A stretch of 64,000 bases of DNA from Macrostomum hystrix (lineage: Eukaryota; Platyhelminthes; Macrostomidae): the NCBI GenBank assembly GCA_950097015.1, contig CATNEN010000024.1:952001-1016000 (forward strand), in the 5' to 3' direction. Under the pieces are notes generated by a model. The model had not been told where the DNA came from and did no database searches. It saw only the letters and a list, made by a program, of their open reading frames with translations. Within the stretch, counting starts at the first letter, position 1. Each line of letters starts with the position of its first letter. This document shows positions 12,901 through 24,244 of the stretch, in pieces. The position numbers and the translations under genes were made by a program.

Positions 12901-15900
12901 GGTGTTGTGATGTTTGGGATATTAAAGTGGTGTTGTGATGTTTGGGATATTAAAGTGGTGTTGTGATGTTTGGGATATTAAAGTGGTGTTGTGATGTTTG
13001 GGATATAAAAGTGGTGTTGTGATGTTTGGGATATGAAAGTGGTGTTGTGATGTTTGGGATATTAAAGTGGTGTTGTGATGTTTGGGATATTAAAGTGGTG
13101 TTGTGATGTTTGGGATATTAAAGTGGTGTTGTGATGTTTGGGATATTAAAGTGGTGTTGTGATGTTTGGGATATTAAAGTGGTGTTGTGATGTTTGGGAT
13201 ATTAAAGTGGGGTTGTGATGTTTGGGATATTAAACTGGGATTGTGATGTTTGGGATATTAAACTGGGATTGTGATGTTTGGGATATTAAACTGGGATTGT
13301 GATGTTTGGGATATTAAACTGGCATTGTGATGTTTGGGATATTAAAGTGGCATTGTGATGTTTGGGATATTAAAGTGGCATTGTGATGTTTAGGATATTA
13401 AAGTGGTATTGGGTATAAGTGGGGTACTACCGCAAGTTGCACAGTCGCAGCTATTTCTTGGCGCATCCAAAGGCTGTGTACTGTGTACTGAGTTCAGTCC
13501 ATAGACTGGGGGACGGGCGCCACATCTACCCGAATATCTATCCCATCTTATGTTGGTACCCAATTTACAGCTTGGTTAGATAAAGCAACGTGAGAAATTG
13601 TGTCTTGCTCAAGGGCACAGAATGTTTCCCTTCGGCTGGGATTCGAACTACCGACCTCTTAGTCAGAAGTGGGAAAGTTTTAAACAGGAATTCACTGAAA
13701 CTAAAACCGCATTTTAGTGATTGCTAATGTGTCAATCGAAACCGTCACCCTTCACCCTCTCTCTCCCCAGGTGCTAAACGAGAGCGAGCTGGCTCTGGCG
13801 GGCCTGAACATCCTCATCCGCATGTGCGAATTCTTCCCCAGCACGGATCAGTTCGGCGCTGTGATTCGGCCGCTGCCGCGAGTCAAGACGGCACTCAGCA
13901 GCGGCGCCTGCCTGCCACACCTGGTGCAGCTGTTGCTCACCTTTGACTCTGTGCTAGTTGAAAAGGTTGCCACCCTGCTGAACCACATGATGGTTGAGAA
14001 TCCGTACATCTCGCGTCTGTACTTATCTGGCGTATTCTTCTTCATCCTAATGTACTCCGGCTCCAATCTGATCCCGATTGCGCAATTCCTCAAGTACACG
14101 CACTTGCTGCAGGCATTCCGCAATGAAGAGGTGAGAAACTGGGTTGCGAATCGCATCGTTCAGTTTAATTTTGACACTTTAATAACTCTGTTACATTTGC
14201 TTGACAAATTTAGAATTAGGGTCAAGAGACTGCAAGGAATACTGGGGGTGAGTAGCAGAGCGGTTAACGTGACGTAACGTTAATGCCTCCTGCACCAAGG
14301 TCCCTGAGCTCGATTCCGTAGCGAGGCCACATTCATTTGGGGCGCAGCCGCGGAGAGAATGCATGGAGGCTTGTCGTGCAATTTACGGCCTTGACGGGCC
14401 AACCTCCAAGTCACAGTGGGAAACTGTACACTGCCTGACGACGAAAAAGCCAGGGAAGATGTACACACCCGTGTGAGCCGTGTGAGCGTACGGCTTTTCA
14501 GTCCATGGACTCGGGGGGTCGCCATACACACCCTCAATGATTACTTGGATGAATACTCAATGATAGAATGGATGAATTTTGTATAAAAACTGACACTAGC
14601 TGCCTCCTCCTCCTTACATTATTCAATAAAAAGGGCCTTGAAATTTATTTTCTTAGAAAGAGTCTTGTGTCCTACTTTAGTAGTCCTTGGCCTTGTACAG
14701 ATTGTAACAGCTTAAAAATGAAAGTTTATATGCTTTTCTAATGCTAAAGCAGCTCTGCGCAGTGCCAGCGCTTCGCTTTACCCTCAAAGCAAACCTGCAG
14801 CAATTTACAGACATAGTAACTGGACTGAAAGCAGGAGATAAGCATTCTGTGCCACTGCGTACACACCCTCCACCAGCCTGATATTCTAGCCAGTCCCCTG
14901 CACTGCCCCGGCCGTGCGGCTCGGAAACTGAACGAAAATCATGCAAAGCTTTACTGCTAGCTGAGACATGGAGAGAGATCTAAAATTACTTATATCTTTT
15001 ATTGCTTCGCTGTGTTTTGGCCTATTTATAATTTACCTAAGAATTTACACTTTTAATTTACTTAATAGCAAAAGATGGCTTGACCCCGTGCTTGTAGCGC
15101 AGTGGTAAGAGCTTTGGACTTAGAACGAGGGGTCAGGAGTTCGAATCTCAGTCCAAATAACAAGATCGTCTGTAAATTTCACATTGCTGAATTCAACTCA
15201 CCTAGCTGTAAATTGGATGCATCAGCTGCATGGCGTAGAAATCCGGGTGGGGTGGCGCCTGCCCTCCCAGTCTACGGACAGAACAGCTGTACACATACTT
15301 TGGATGCTCCACGCAATTGCTGGGACTATGCCACTAGCTGTACACCCGACTAAGTTCCAGTTATGTTTTGCTCTGTTTTAAAAGCTACTCTTGTAGCAAA
15401 GCTACATAGAAAAGATAGAATATAGAAAAGAAAAAACGCATCAAAAGGTCTAGACAATAGCAAAGAAAAGTACTGTAAGAAATTTATAAGGCAAAAGTGT
15501 GCGCCACTGATAAGTCGCAATGATTCAAGCGTATGTATATTACTTTTTGCAATTAAAAATTCGAGAAATCGTCGCACACTCTTGTATTTCTACTGAACTG
15601 AGTAGCTTAATTAGAGTTTTTTGCCCATTTTAATTTTCCACACAGACCGGCCACAGCCTGATGCAACAGTCGGTGCTGGGCCACCTGCTGCCGGAGGCAA
15701 TGGTCTGCTATCTGGAGAACTACACGGCCGAGAAGTTCGCCGAGATATTCCTCGGCGAGTTCGATACCCCGGAGGCCATCTGGAACTCGGAGATGCGTCG
15801 CATGATGATTGGAAAAATCGCCGCCCACCTGGCCGACTTTTCTCCGCGCCTCCAGTCGAACACTCGGGCTCTGTACCAGTACTGCGCCATACCGAGGGTG

Positions 15901-18900
15901 CAGTACCCGCAATTGGAGAACGAACTGTTCTGCAACATCTATTACCTCCGACACCTGTGCGACACTGCAAGGTTTCCCGACTGGCCAATTAAAGATCCTA
16001 TTGCTCTGCTAAAGGACATTCTAGAGGCCTGGAAGCGGGAGGTTGAGAAACGGCCGCCAACAATGAGCTTGGAGGAGGCCTATAGCGAGCTGGGCCTGAC
16101 CGGCAAGGATGGAGCGTGAGTTTTCTCGTGTTCTATTACTAATCAGTAGAAATGCGAACAAATTACAGTTTCAACCGTGAAATTTCCGTCTTTGCCTACT
16201 ATAAGTAACAATATAAGCATTTTCTTATCTCTCTGTTTAGACCGGACGAAGCGCAGATTCGGAAGAGCTATTTCCGCCTAGCCCAGAAGTACCACCCGGA
16301 TAAGAATCCGGATGGGCGAGAGAAATTCGAGTCAGTTAACAAGGCCTACGAATTCTTGTGCAGCAAAGCCAACTTGGTCCAGGGCCCGGATCCCAAGAAT
16401 ATTGTCCTCATCTTGCGCTCACAGAGCATTCTGTTTAGCCGCTACAAAGACTGTGAGTATTGTTATTTCATTGTCATTTGTTTATTGCTTTGTGAATATA
16501 GTTTCGAGAAACTAAGCTAAAGCTACAGGAAATTCTTAAGAGGTTGCAGCCTAATGATTAGGGCGTCGGACTCACTACTTAAAGGTCGGGGGTTCGATTC
16601 CCGACTCCACTGGAACAATTTGTGTCCTTTAGCAAGACACTTAACTCTGCATTGCTTCAGTTCAGCCAGCTGTTAAATGGGTACCAGCATTAGCTGGGAT
16701 AATTGAAGGTGGGTGTGGCGTCCCCCCAGTCCATGGACTGAACAGCCGTACGCAGCCTTCAGATGCGCCGCGCAATAGCTGCGTCTGTGCTGTCGGCTGT
16801 CCATCTGGCCCAATTGGGGCAGGTGTAATTAATTATTATTTTTTTATTCAGGAAAGATAAAGATAAAGCATGTTTAGAATGCAATTTATCACCATTGTGC
16901 AATTATGGACAAGCAAATCTTAGAGATTTTGTATAGTTGGATTAATTTTTCTTAGAAACAAAGCTTTTTATGAGGATTTAATGTTTGATTTGTTCAATGT
17001 ACTAAATATTTGAGTAGGAATTTAGAGTTTCTTAGAAACGCTACCTCAGTGGCGATTTAAAAATGTCTGCGGAACGCAGCTCTTAAGATGTATTTAAAAA
17101 ACATTCAACTGACATAAAACTCCTCCTGCCCGCAGTGCTTCAGCCCTACAAATACGCTGGCTATCCTGCCCTAATCAAGACAGTCCGCATGGAGACCTCG
17201 GAAGATCAGCTGTTCTCCAAGGAGGTGCCCCTGCTTGAGTCTTCCGCGGAGCTGTGCTATCACACCGTCAACTGCTCCAACCTCAACGCCGAGGAGCTTC
17301 GCCGAGAGAATGGCATCGAGGCCCTGCAGGAGGCCTTCTCCCGCTGCGTGTCCGTGATGACGCCCGGCTCGAAGCCGGACGAGACTCCGGCCCGGGTGTG
17401 CATCAACATCCTGCGCTGCTTCACGGTGGCCGCCAAATTCGAGGCCTGTCGATCCCGCATTCAGGAGCAGCCGCAGATTGTCAAGGACCTGCTGCGGGTG
17501 ATGTACTTCAAGCATCTGCCCAGGCTGGCCACTGTGGCCGTTGAATGTGCCGCTGGTAAGCTTCATATTACCGTCGAAAAGTATGCATTTTCACACTACT
17601 GATACTAGGGTAGTGAGTAGTGATTAATTTATATGAAAAAAATTAAATTTCAATTGTGAACTGTGCTGTTGTTTTTTGAGGTTGGTGGTTAAAACTATCA
17701 TTGTTGCACACTTCAATTATCTATGGGTAAGAGGCGTCCAAAATCATGCAGTGCCAGTAGAGAATGGCTATTGACCAATCAACGACCCCGAGTCGTTTTA
17801 ATGTTCGCTTTTGGTAGACTATTGTCTATCGACAAGTTCTTCTACGAGAGTCGCGAAGGCAGAGTGCTTGAATGGATATGGCCACGAATGCGAAGTCTAG
17901 ACTTCGGAGAGGTCTAAAGTGTGCTAAATTAATTTTTTATGGTGCGGAGAGAACTTAAGTTATCTTAGTATTTTTAGTCTGACTGATAGGCTTCGGGCGA
18001 AAAGAGTTTTATCCCCTCAGTTTCCTCCAGAGGAGGAGTTCCGCTAATTAAGTCCAATTCTATTTTCATGACCATTCTTTATAACGCTAATGAAATGAGT
18101 GACAATTGAAAATATTCATGTAAATAAAGCAGCCCTTTCTACTATATTTTGCGTTTCAGTGAAAATGCTTCGTATCTATGTTTCATATCAAAGCCCAGTA
18201 TCACGTGACTAACCTCGACCAATCAAAATTGAAAAGCACCGAATCACTCCCGCAGCCTTCTGCCTAGACTTCTGGCTGCAGACCAACATGTACCAGTCTG
18301 GCGCTCTCTACCACCTGCTGCCGCTGCTGTTCAGCTACGATTACACCCTGGACGAAGGCGGGGTCGAGCGCAGCCAGGAGAGCAACCAGCAGGAGCAGAG
18401 CAACCGCCTGGCCGAGGCGGCTCTGCGCGCCTGCGCCGCTCTTGCCGGCTATCGAATCCCTGTCGCGGCCTCCGTAACCGTAGCCGCTGACTCGGCCTCA
18501 GAGGATGCCGCTGCCGCTGCTGCTGCTGCTGCTGCTGCTGATGCTGCTGCTGCCGCTGCCGCTGCTGCTGCTGTCGAATATCCGGATAATCCATCTGTTC
18601 AGCTGTCTCTGAAGGCTCTGGTGACGCCGTTTGTCTGCCGGCGCATGCAAGACCAGAGCCCGGCCTGGCTATTGAAGCTGCTGAATTCGAACTGCCAGAC
18701 GCCCTACCTGATTTGGGACAATGCGACGCGAGCCGAACTGCTGGGCTACCTGGAGGATCAGCAGCAGAGTCTCATTCGCACTGTGAGCTTTTTCGATTTT
18801 TGCTAGAAAAAACTATTACATCTTTTCTACTCACCAAGTGTAAGCACTATGTATAGAGTGTCGTTCATCGTTTCAGGGTGAATGCGACCAGTCGTTGGGC

Positions 18901-21900
18901 GCGGAGTTTCAGTACACAATCTTCGGCAAAGAGCTGCTTATTGGCGATGTTTTCATTCGAGTCTACAATGAGCAGCCCACCTATCCGCTTGAGGTGAGCG
19001 AGTCTGAAGAAACTGGTTAGGATTCGGAGATTAGGGATTAGGAGATTAGGATTAAAGATTAGGATAGAATAAAATAAGAGTTAAAAGGAACTGAAGTCTG
19101 GGGAGGAGTGATAATTTTTCGATAGAGTATAGTGAGATGGGATTGAGGTTAGTGAGATCGGATGGGTGAGGTGGGATGGTGGGTAGTGAGATCGGATGGG
19201 TGAGGTGGGATGGTGGGTAGTGAGATCGGATGGGTGAGGTGGGATGGGATTGATGGTGTGGTCCTCATGCTCGGTGACAATGCAGATCAGATTTTTGCCA
19301 TTGCTGAACCCAACAACAGAATCCTAAAGGCCTGACCATAGACATTCTGCACTACCTGAATACAAGTGCCCAGTACCTGCACTCGCTGCTAGCTCTGCAG
19401 CGTGACCAACAGGAGACTTTAATCCTAAATGAGGATCAAAGAAAGAACCTGACTAAAGTGGACTCGGCGCTGGAGGCTCTGCGCAATGTGATCCGCAATC
19501 ATCCTGGCGTTGAGATGCAGTGCATCGGCTACTTCCAGCTGCTGTTCGCTCTGCTAAGGCTGAACGGCTGCCCCACCACCATGCAGAGATCGCTCGAGGT
19601 GAGGCTCGGATCGCTATAAATCATCCATAGATAGGTAGAGAATGAGTTCACAAATGGGTCACTGGAGTGAGTATGTGTTAGGCTTCTAGATAAACCTAAT
19701 AGATCCATAAGATGATCTATGATCTACGGTTGAACCACATTCAGTGAAGGGGCAACATCTTCACTAGAGAGGAAGAAAATAGTAATGATTATTATTGCAG
19801 GGGAGCTGCGGGCAATGCCACATCACTTGATGACACTAGGCCCGCAGCCAACGAGGAGGCAATTCTGCCCATTTCGCTGACTCCTAAGCACACACACACA
19901 CAGGAATGTACATCTGCCCTGACTTTCTCATCGTCAGGCAATGTACTGTGCCTTTGAGGTTGGCTTTTAATGGGCGTAAATTGTACGACAAGCCCTCAAG
20001 CCTTTTCTCCGCGGTTGCGCCCCAAATTAATATGGCCTCGCCGCGGAATCGAGCTCTGCCACTCACCCCCCAGTGAATAAGATACTAGAAATGTAGATTA
20101 AGTCGATAGACCGAAACCAACTCACCAGGTGGTCAATTGCGTCACGGAGAATCACGAATGCGTGAAGGACATCGCCGCAGCCAACGTCCTCTGCTACCTG
20201 GTGATGCTGTTTGAAACTCTACCCCAGTGCCACGGCCTCCTGCTCAGCACCCTCAACCCGCTGATGTCACACACTGACCTCGTGAAGGACTCCGTCTACA
20301 GGGGCGTCATCATTCACCTGCTGGACGTGTTCTGTTCGTCAACGGATCAGGAGCTGCGCCAGCAGGCGGCCCAGCTGCTGGCCAAGCTGACAGCCAACAA
20401 GCTGGTTGGGCCGCGGATCCGGCTAATTCTCAACCGGTTTCTGCCGGCCATCTTTGTTGACGCGATGCGAGACGCGCCCGAGACCGCTGTCAACATGTTT
20501 GAGACCAGCCAGGTTTGTTGCTCAGCTTTCTCTGTTCTTGATTCTGCTCCATCAGCGATCCGCCCTTCAGATCAGATATCCGCCCTTCAGATCAGATATC
20601 CGCCCTTCAAATCAGATATCCGCCCTTCAGATCAGCTATCCGCCCTTCAAATCAGCTATCCGCCCTTCAAATCAGCTATCCGCCCTTCAGATCAGCTATC
20701 CGCCCTTCAAATCAGATATCCGCCCTTCAGATCAGCTATCCGCCCTTCAAATCAGCTATCCGCCCTGCAGATCATACAATCAATAACGATTGAATTGGCC
20801 CATTTCTGTAGCTCTGCCTACTAACAGTAGAGCAATTCGCGCATCTTTTTATTGCCCAATCACGCAGGAGAATCCGGAGCTGCTGTGGAATGATGAGGCC
20901 AGGTCGGAGGTTAGCGGCACTGTGGCCAAGATGCGCAGGGATTTCTATCAGCGCCAGGTCTCGGATCCGACAGTGAAGTGGAACATTCCTGAAGACTTTC
21001 GCATGCCGTTCATCGCCGCCGGCGACTCCAACGACTGCGTCGGCGGTGAACCAGTCGTCGGCGGTGTCTACCTGCGGATATTCGTCCAAAATCCCGGCTG
21101 GGTGTTGCGCAATCCGAAAGAGTTCGCCCGCTGCCTCATGGACAAATGGATCGAGCTGGTGCGGCGTGGCAGCCAGGCCGATGCTCAACTCCTCGAGCTC
21201 GTCACCTCCTCAATGGTTGGCCTGGTGTCTAGCCAGCCTTCCCTTCTAGACTCCCTGCCTCAGCTGGGATATTTTCCCCAGTTATTGGACGCCCTGGCAA
21301 CGTCGGAGGAAGCTGGCGCGCTGCGCTCGAGCCTGCTGATGCTGCATGCGTTCTCGGCTAACAAGGGCTGCGTTCGCTCGCTGGTGTCGGCCGGTCACTG
21401 CCTTCGCTCACTGCGCCGCGGCATGGAGCAGCGCCCGGATCTGCTGGCGTACGCCTGCGAGACTGTGCTACGCCTAGCCGAAGGTCACGACGACCTGGCC
21501 GCCGAGCAGGCCCTGACCTGCGGCCTGGTGCAGCACCTGCTGGGCCTGCTGCAGACCGGACTGGAGCGGGTTGAGAATCCCGGAGCCACCAAAGCCCAGG
21601 TGGTCAACGCGTTGAAGGCGCTGCAGAAGTCGCTGCAGCACGGCGAGCGGGTGAGTTGTTTTTGCTGCTTCAAGACCACCTGCACCCGTGAACCCCGAGT
21701 CATACATACCATCGTCCTAGGGGGGTCTATCTTCCATAATCTCAGATCCTCAAGTAGATTGATCCTCATACTCAGATACTCCAGAGGTTTATCTTCCTAC
21801 TCATCCTCAAGCGAAGGGATTGCGATTTTCCGACCCTTTATCGATCCCGGGAAATCCTGGAGCATTGTAATCCTGAGAAATTATTTTCTCGATTAAGCCC

Positions 21901-22276
21901 AGTAAACAGGCACTTTAAAAATCCCGGGAGTCTGGGATGGCAATTCCTACTCAATGGGTTTATCCTCTTTGATCACTGATCCTCAAACCCCAGATTTGCC
22001 TGCTTATCTAAATCTCAATCAGCCACCAGCTTCCCAACTATACAAACTTCCCACTCTGTTTCTCCCCAGGTGTCGGCCATTCTAGATGCCTCACCTGTCT
22101 GGAAGGACTACAAGGACCAGCTGCACGACCTGTTCATCTCCAATGCGCCGTCCGTGGCTGGCTACCTGACTGCCGGCACGCCCCAGGTGGCTGGCTATCT
22201 GCTCAACTCCGCCAGCGGAGGCGCCGGCGGCCCCAGCTCGAGCAAACTGCCGCCCAAGGACCCATTTCTGAACTGA
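3988..22276 (+). CDS. DNAJC13: DnaJ homolog subfamily C member 13 (RME-8), complete, 23 exons
   Basis: Exons: 3988-4076, 4162-4576, 5222-5275, 5357-5565, 6421-6796, 6874-7230, 7683-8171, 8776-9132, 9610-9815, 10432-10591, 10864-10926, 11649-11750, 12131-12364, 13771-14130, 15646-16115, 16241-16452, 17136-17555, 18256-18782, 18877-18993, 19320-19598, 20129-20512, 20868-21650, 22070-22276. They sum to 6,870 bases (2,289 aa); human is about 2,243. All phases agree. The family is an endosomal Hsc70 co-chaperone acting with retromer/SNX and clathrin. Seen: N-terminal PH-like region; IWN repeats as LWN ~771, IWN ~1202, IWD ~1677 (N to D) and LWN ~1966; GYF-like domain ~973-1027 (W-Y-Y-G...GPYSF...W-A-Q-G); J domain ~1300-1375 with HPD at ~1332; C-terminal AGYLTAGT motif. 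A poly-Ala insert lies at ~1605-1630. AATAAA is at 22299-22304. Confidence 0.97.
4644..5086. repeat. 32-bp minisatellite, ~14 copies, DNAJC13 intron 2
   Basis: The unit GTAGGAGATGGTTGCCTACT plus GAAGAATGAGGT repeats almost without change. Variation is mainly GGTGT versus GGGGT. GTAGGAGA...TTGCCTAC gives each unit a weak dyad. Confidence 0.95.
5629..6376. repeat. 29-bp minisatellite, ~26 copies, DNAJC13 intron 4
   Basis: The unit is GTGGGAGCGGAGGCCAT(A/C)GA plus GTGAA(GGAT/ATTT). Alternation of the two forms makes a 58-bp higher-order unit. It fills the intron to within 45 bases of the exon 5 acceptor. The long antisense frames here arise only because the unit lacks stops. Confidence 0.95.
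7251..7585. repeat. 23-bp minisatellite, ~14 copies, DNAJC13 intron 6
   Basis: The unit GTCTCTCAGGTCTTTGAGAT plus CTA starts only about 20 bases after the donor of exon 6. Copies are more diverged than in neighbouring arrays. Confidence 0.9.
8213..8710. repeat. 43-45-bp minisatellite, ~11 copies, DNAJC13 intron 7
   Basis: The unit reads GGGTCGATACCCTCCGACCC, then TCTGTCCCGAGAGTGCTTGG, then TTA or TTT. The first two full copies carry an extra TC. GGGTCGATACCC is a near-palindrome in every unit. Confidence 0.93.
9175..9580. repeat. 21-bp minisatellite, ~19 copies, DNAJC13 intron 8
   Basis: The consensus is about CGATGCTTAATCCTCTAACCA plus one base. The left part carries TTTGTGTT variants and the right part CTAACCGC/CTAACCAC variants, so it has grown in two phases. 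Confidence 0.9.
9988..10225 (+). repeat. SINE family B copy, DNAJC13 intron 9
   Basis: It begins with GTGTGGCAGAGTGGTCTAAC, has a GAGCTCGATTCC-like B box (here CAGCTCGATTCC), then GGCCACATTTATTTGGGGCG and the CAGATGTACACACCTGTGTG motif shared by all family B copies. The head resembles a Leu/Ser-type tRNA. Confidence 0.85.
10690..10810 (+). repeat. SINE family A fragment, DNAJC13 intron 10
   Basis: A degenerate B box (AAATTCGAACCCCAG) is followed by the CCCCTAGTCCGCAGAC region of family A. The A box and most of the body are lost. Confidence 0.5.
10927..11560. repeat. 42-bp minisatellite, ~15 copies, DNAJC13 intron 11
   Basis: The unit CTCGCTGATATTCTAAAACA, then GACCTACTCTCCCACCCTCC, then AG is very uniform. 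It starts within about 15 bases of the donor and contains an acceptor-like CTCCCACCCTCCAG in each copy, yet the splice site used is at 11648. Confidence 0.95.
11863..12015. repeat. 41-bp repeat, ~3.5 copies, DNAJC13 intron 12
   Basis: TTGACAATGATCTCACAGGA, then CACTAAACACAATGGCCTTA, then A is repeated nearly identically. This is a small, young array. Confidence 0.88.
12388..13413. repeat. 28-bp minisatellite, ~37 copies, DNAJC13 intron 13
   Basis: The unit is GGGATATTAAAGTGGTGTTG plus TGATGTTT. Blocks of variants (CTGGCATT, GTGGTGTT, CTGGGATT) show local spreading. It begins about 20 bases after the donor of exon 13. Confidence 0.95.
13415..13680 (-). repeat. Degenerate SINE family A, DNAJC13 intron 13
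   Basis: The reverse complement keeps the B box (GGTTCGAATCCC-like, from GGGATTCGAAC), the AGACAC-like stretch and the AATTGGGTACC motif, with many mismatches. It abuts the 28-bp array. Confidence 0.65.
14246..14525 (+). repeat. SINE family B copy, DNAJC13 intron 14
   Basis: AGTAGCAGAGCGGTTAACGT, then CACCAAGGTCCCTGAGCTCG, then the GGCCACATTCATTTGGGGCG and GATGTACACACCCGTGTGAG blocks. The rest of this 1.5-kb intron holds SINE A (15088-15355) and AT-rich DNA. Confidence 0.85.
15088..15355 (+). repeat. SINE family A relative with different tRNA head, DNAJC13 intron 14
   Basis: The head CTTGTAGCGCAGTGGTAAGA and B box GGAGTTCGAATCTCAG are clear. The body keeps the AACTCACCTAGCTGTAAATT and ACGGACAGAACAGCTGTACA segments but lacks the AAGACACTTAAC block, so it may be a subfamily. 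Confidence 0.7.
16540..16850 (+). repeat. SINE family A, nearly full-length, DNAJC13 intron 16
   Basis: It closely matches the copy at 2038-2345 across head, AAGACACTTAACTCTGCATT core and GC-rich tail, ending in GGGGCAGGTGTAATTAATTA. Confidence 0.88.
17556..18255. other. DNAJC13 intron 17, no recognised element
   Basis: About 700 bases of AT-rich intron. No tandem array, SINE head or exon-like segment is apparent. Confidence 0.5.
19140..19255. repeat. 34-bp repeat, ~3 copies, DNAJC13 intron 19
   Basis: GTGAGATCGGATGGGTGAGG, then TGGGATGGTGGGTA is repeated about three times. A shorter GATTAGGAGATTAGG run lies just upstream at 19020-19070. Confidence 0.85.
19800..20075 (-). repeat. SINE family B copy, DNAJC13 intron 20
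   Basis: The reverse complement gives the GAGTGGCAGAGCTCGATTCC-type head (rearranged), GGCCATATTAATTTGGGGCG, and the CAGATGTACATTCCTGTGTG tail with a CA/TG microsatellite. Confidence 0.82.
20557..20770. repeat. 21-bp minisatellite, ~10 copies, DNAJC13 intron 21
   Basis: The unit is CCGCCCTTCA(G/A)ATCAG(A/C)TAT plus C. It begins about 45 bases after the donor of exon 21. Because 21 is a multiple of three and the unit lacks stops, the exon 21 frame stays open through the intron to 20824. Confidence 0.93.
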
Positions 22277-22298
22277 CGTGTCCTCAATCATCATTGTT

Positions 22299-22304
22299 AA
22301 TAAA
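22299..22304 (+). terminator. Polyadenylation signal of DNAJC13
   Basis: AATAAA lies 23 bases after the stop codon. The cleavage site is not visible. Confidence 0.7.
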
Positions 22305-23200
22305 ATAGCCAGTAAAACTATAGATATTCAGAATTCTCTTCGTTTTCTCGTATTTTTATATTGTCGGAAAGTGGAAATTTAAGTTAGTAAAAAATGTTTA
22401 TTTATACATTTTTTAATTTATGCATAATTCTTGTGTGCTAATTTCTTTATAATGTAAATTAGCATGACTGCATTGCGACATACGAGAACATGGAGCGATA
22501 AAGATAATCTAATCATTGATTGTTGATTTTTTTGTTAAGAGGTTGGCTATCTCTGATTCCTAGATTTCATTGTATATCCTATTTATGTTTTTTCTACATT
22601 AGTTTAGTTTTTTGTCATTTTGGCCAGCTAATTAAGGCGGCTTTCTTTGTGAGGCCTAGCTGGGGCAATTATCTTTATTGTCTCGATTTTATGATAATTG
22701 ATTGTTGGATAATTGGATAATTTGTTTGTTATCTCGTTTGTATAAAAAAACAAAAAGTTTCAAACCCTGACAAAACTAAAAATCAATTATAGAAAGTTTA
22801 CTCAACTAATTATTAGCCCAAACCAATTAATTGAACTGAACAACTTAGAAATTGTTTTATATTATTTACAGGGAGCTATAAAGTGTCTCATTGTTTCTAG
22901 CTGGATGCGAGAATTCAGCCGGCCAGGAATTATCGATCGTCTTTTTTCGCCGAATCGGGAGAAAAATATTTTTGTTACGGCATGTCTTTCTGTACGGTTT
23001 TTACTTGGTGAATCATATAATTTGTTAGTTTTTTGCTGGTCTGCACGCTTCCGTCTCATCAATTGGAAACAATCTGTCCAGTTATCCAATAAGGCCCCTG
23101 TAATTCTTAATCTGTATCGTTCTTTTACTTGCTAACTTAGCATTGAGACTGAGGTGGTTGTAGCTCAATGTACAGTCTTGGACTCAGATGGCTTTCTATC
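22305..23200. other. Intergenic, AT-rich; tRNA-like scrap near 23155
   Basis: No exon is supported. GGTTGTAGCTCAATGTACAG near 23154-23175 looks like an A-box remnant of a SINE. Confidence 0.4.
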
Positions 23201-23214
23201 TCTTCCCTCTCCCA

Positions 23215-23720
23215 TTTGTCGTCTCTTCCATCTTCCCTCCTTCCTTTGTCGTCTCTTCCCTCCTCTCTCCCCTTTGTAGTCGTCTCTTCTATCTTCCCTC
23301 TTTCCTTTGTCGTCTCTTCTATCTTCTCTCTTTCCTTTGTCGCCTCTTCTATCTTCTCTCTTTCCTTTGTCGTCTCTTCTATTTTCTCTCTTCCCTTTGT
23401 CGTCTCTTCTATCTTCCGTCTTTCCTTTGTCGTCTCTTCTATCTTCCCTCTTTCCTTTGTCGTCTCTTCCATCTTCCCTCTTTCCTTTGTCGTCTCTTCC
23501 ATCTTCTCTCTTCCCTTTGTCGTCTCTTCCATCTTCCCTCTTCCCTTTGTCGTCTCTTCCTCTTCCCTTTGTCGTCTCTTCCATCTTCCCTCTTCCCTTT
23601 GTCGTCTCTTCCTCTTCCCTTTGTCGTCTCTTCCATCTTCCCTCTTCCCTTTGTCGTCTCTTCCATCTTCCCTCTTCCCTTTGTCGTCTCTTCCTCTTCC
23701 CTTTGTCGTCTCTTCCCTCT
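23215..23720. repeat. ~30-bp pyrimidine-rich minisatellite, ~17 copies
   Basis: The unit CCTTTGTCGTCTCTTCCATC plus TTCCCTCTTC repeats. Some copies lack the 13-base ATCTTCCCTCTTC segment. The strong purine/pyrimidine asymmetry gives stop-free frames in several phases on both strands, none coding. Confidence 0.93.
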
Positions 23721-24244
23721 ACATCTGTACTCCGCACGTTATACTAACTATATGAGCTGTTCAGTCTGCTAGTTGAGCTTGTTCTGTTCCGTGCTTCGTC
23801 CGCACTTTATAAGTATTCAGCAGTTGATTATTTTTGTTTATTTTTTACTGCCTATTCTTGTTAATGATAATTTTCTTATGATATATAACTAATTGCTAGC
23901 TACAATTAATGTCGCATTGATTGTAAAAATCAACCCGATGATCAAATAAATAATCGAACCCACTTCACATCCGCTGTCACACTATATTGGTCCCGATCGT
24001 GTATCGTATAACCGAGACTGACTTAGAGATTTGCGGCAAATGGGGCATATTTCTGGCATGATTTCAGTTGATCTACTGCTCACCTGCTTTGGTAATTTTT
24101 GTCACTGCCCGACTAAATAAACTAACATATAAATATCTTTATTATTTTAACATGCGATCCTTCTACTATTTAAAAAATTGATTTTCATTTTTACTCGTAC
24201 TCTCCTCTTTTGGCAACCTCGGATTCTTTGCGATCCATTTGTCA

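Noticed and set aside
23137-23772. Five overlapping long frames on both strands (FVVSSIFPL and EETTKGREK types)
   Set aside because: Purine/pyrimidine-skewed 30-bp minisatellite; simultaneous openness in many frames indicates composition, not coding.
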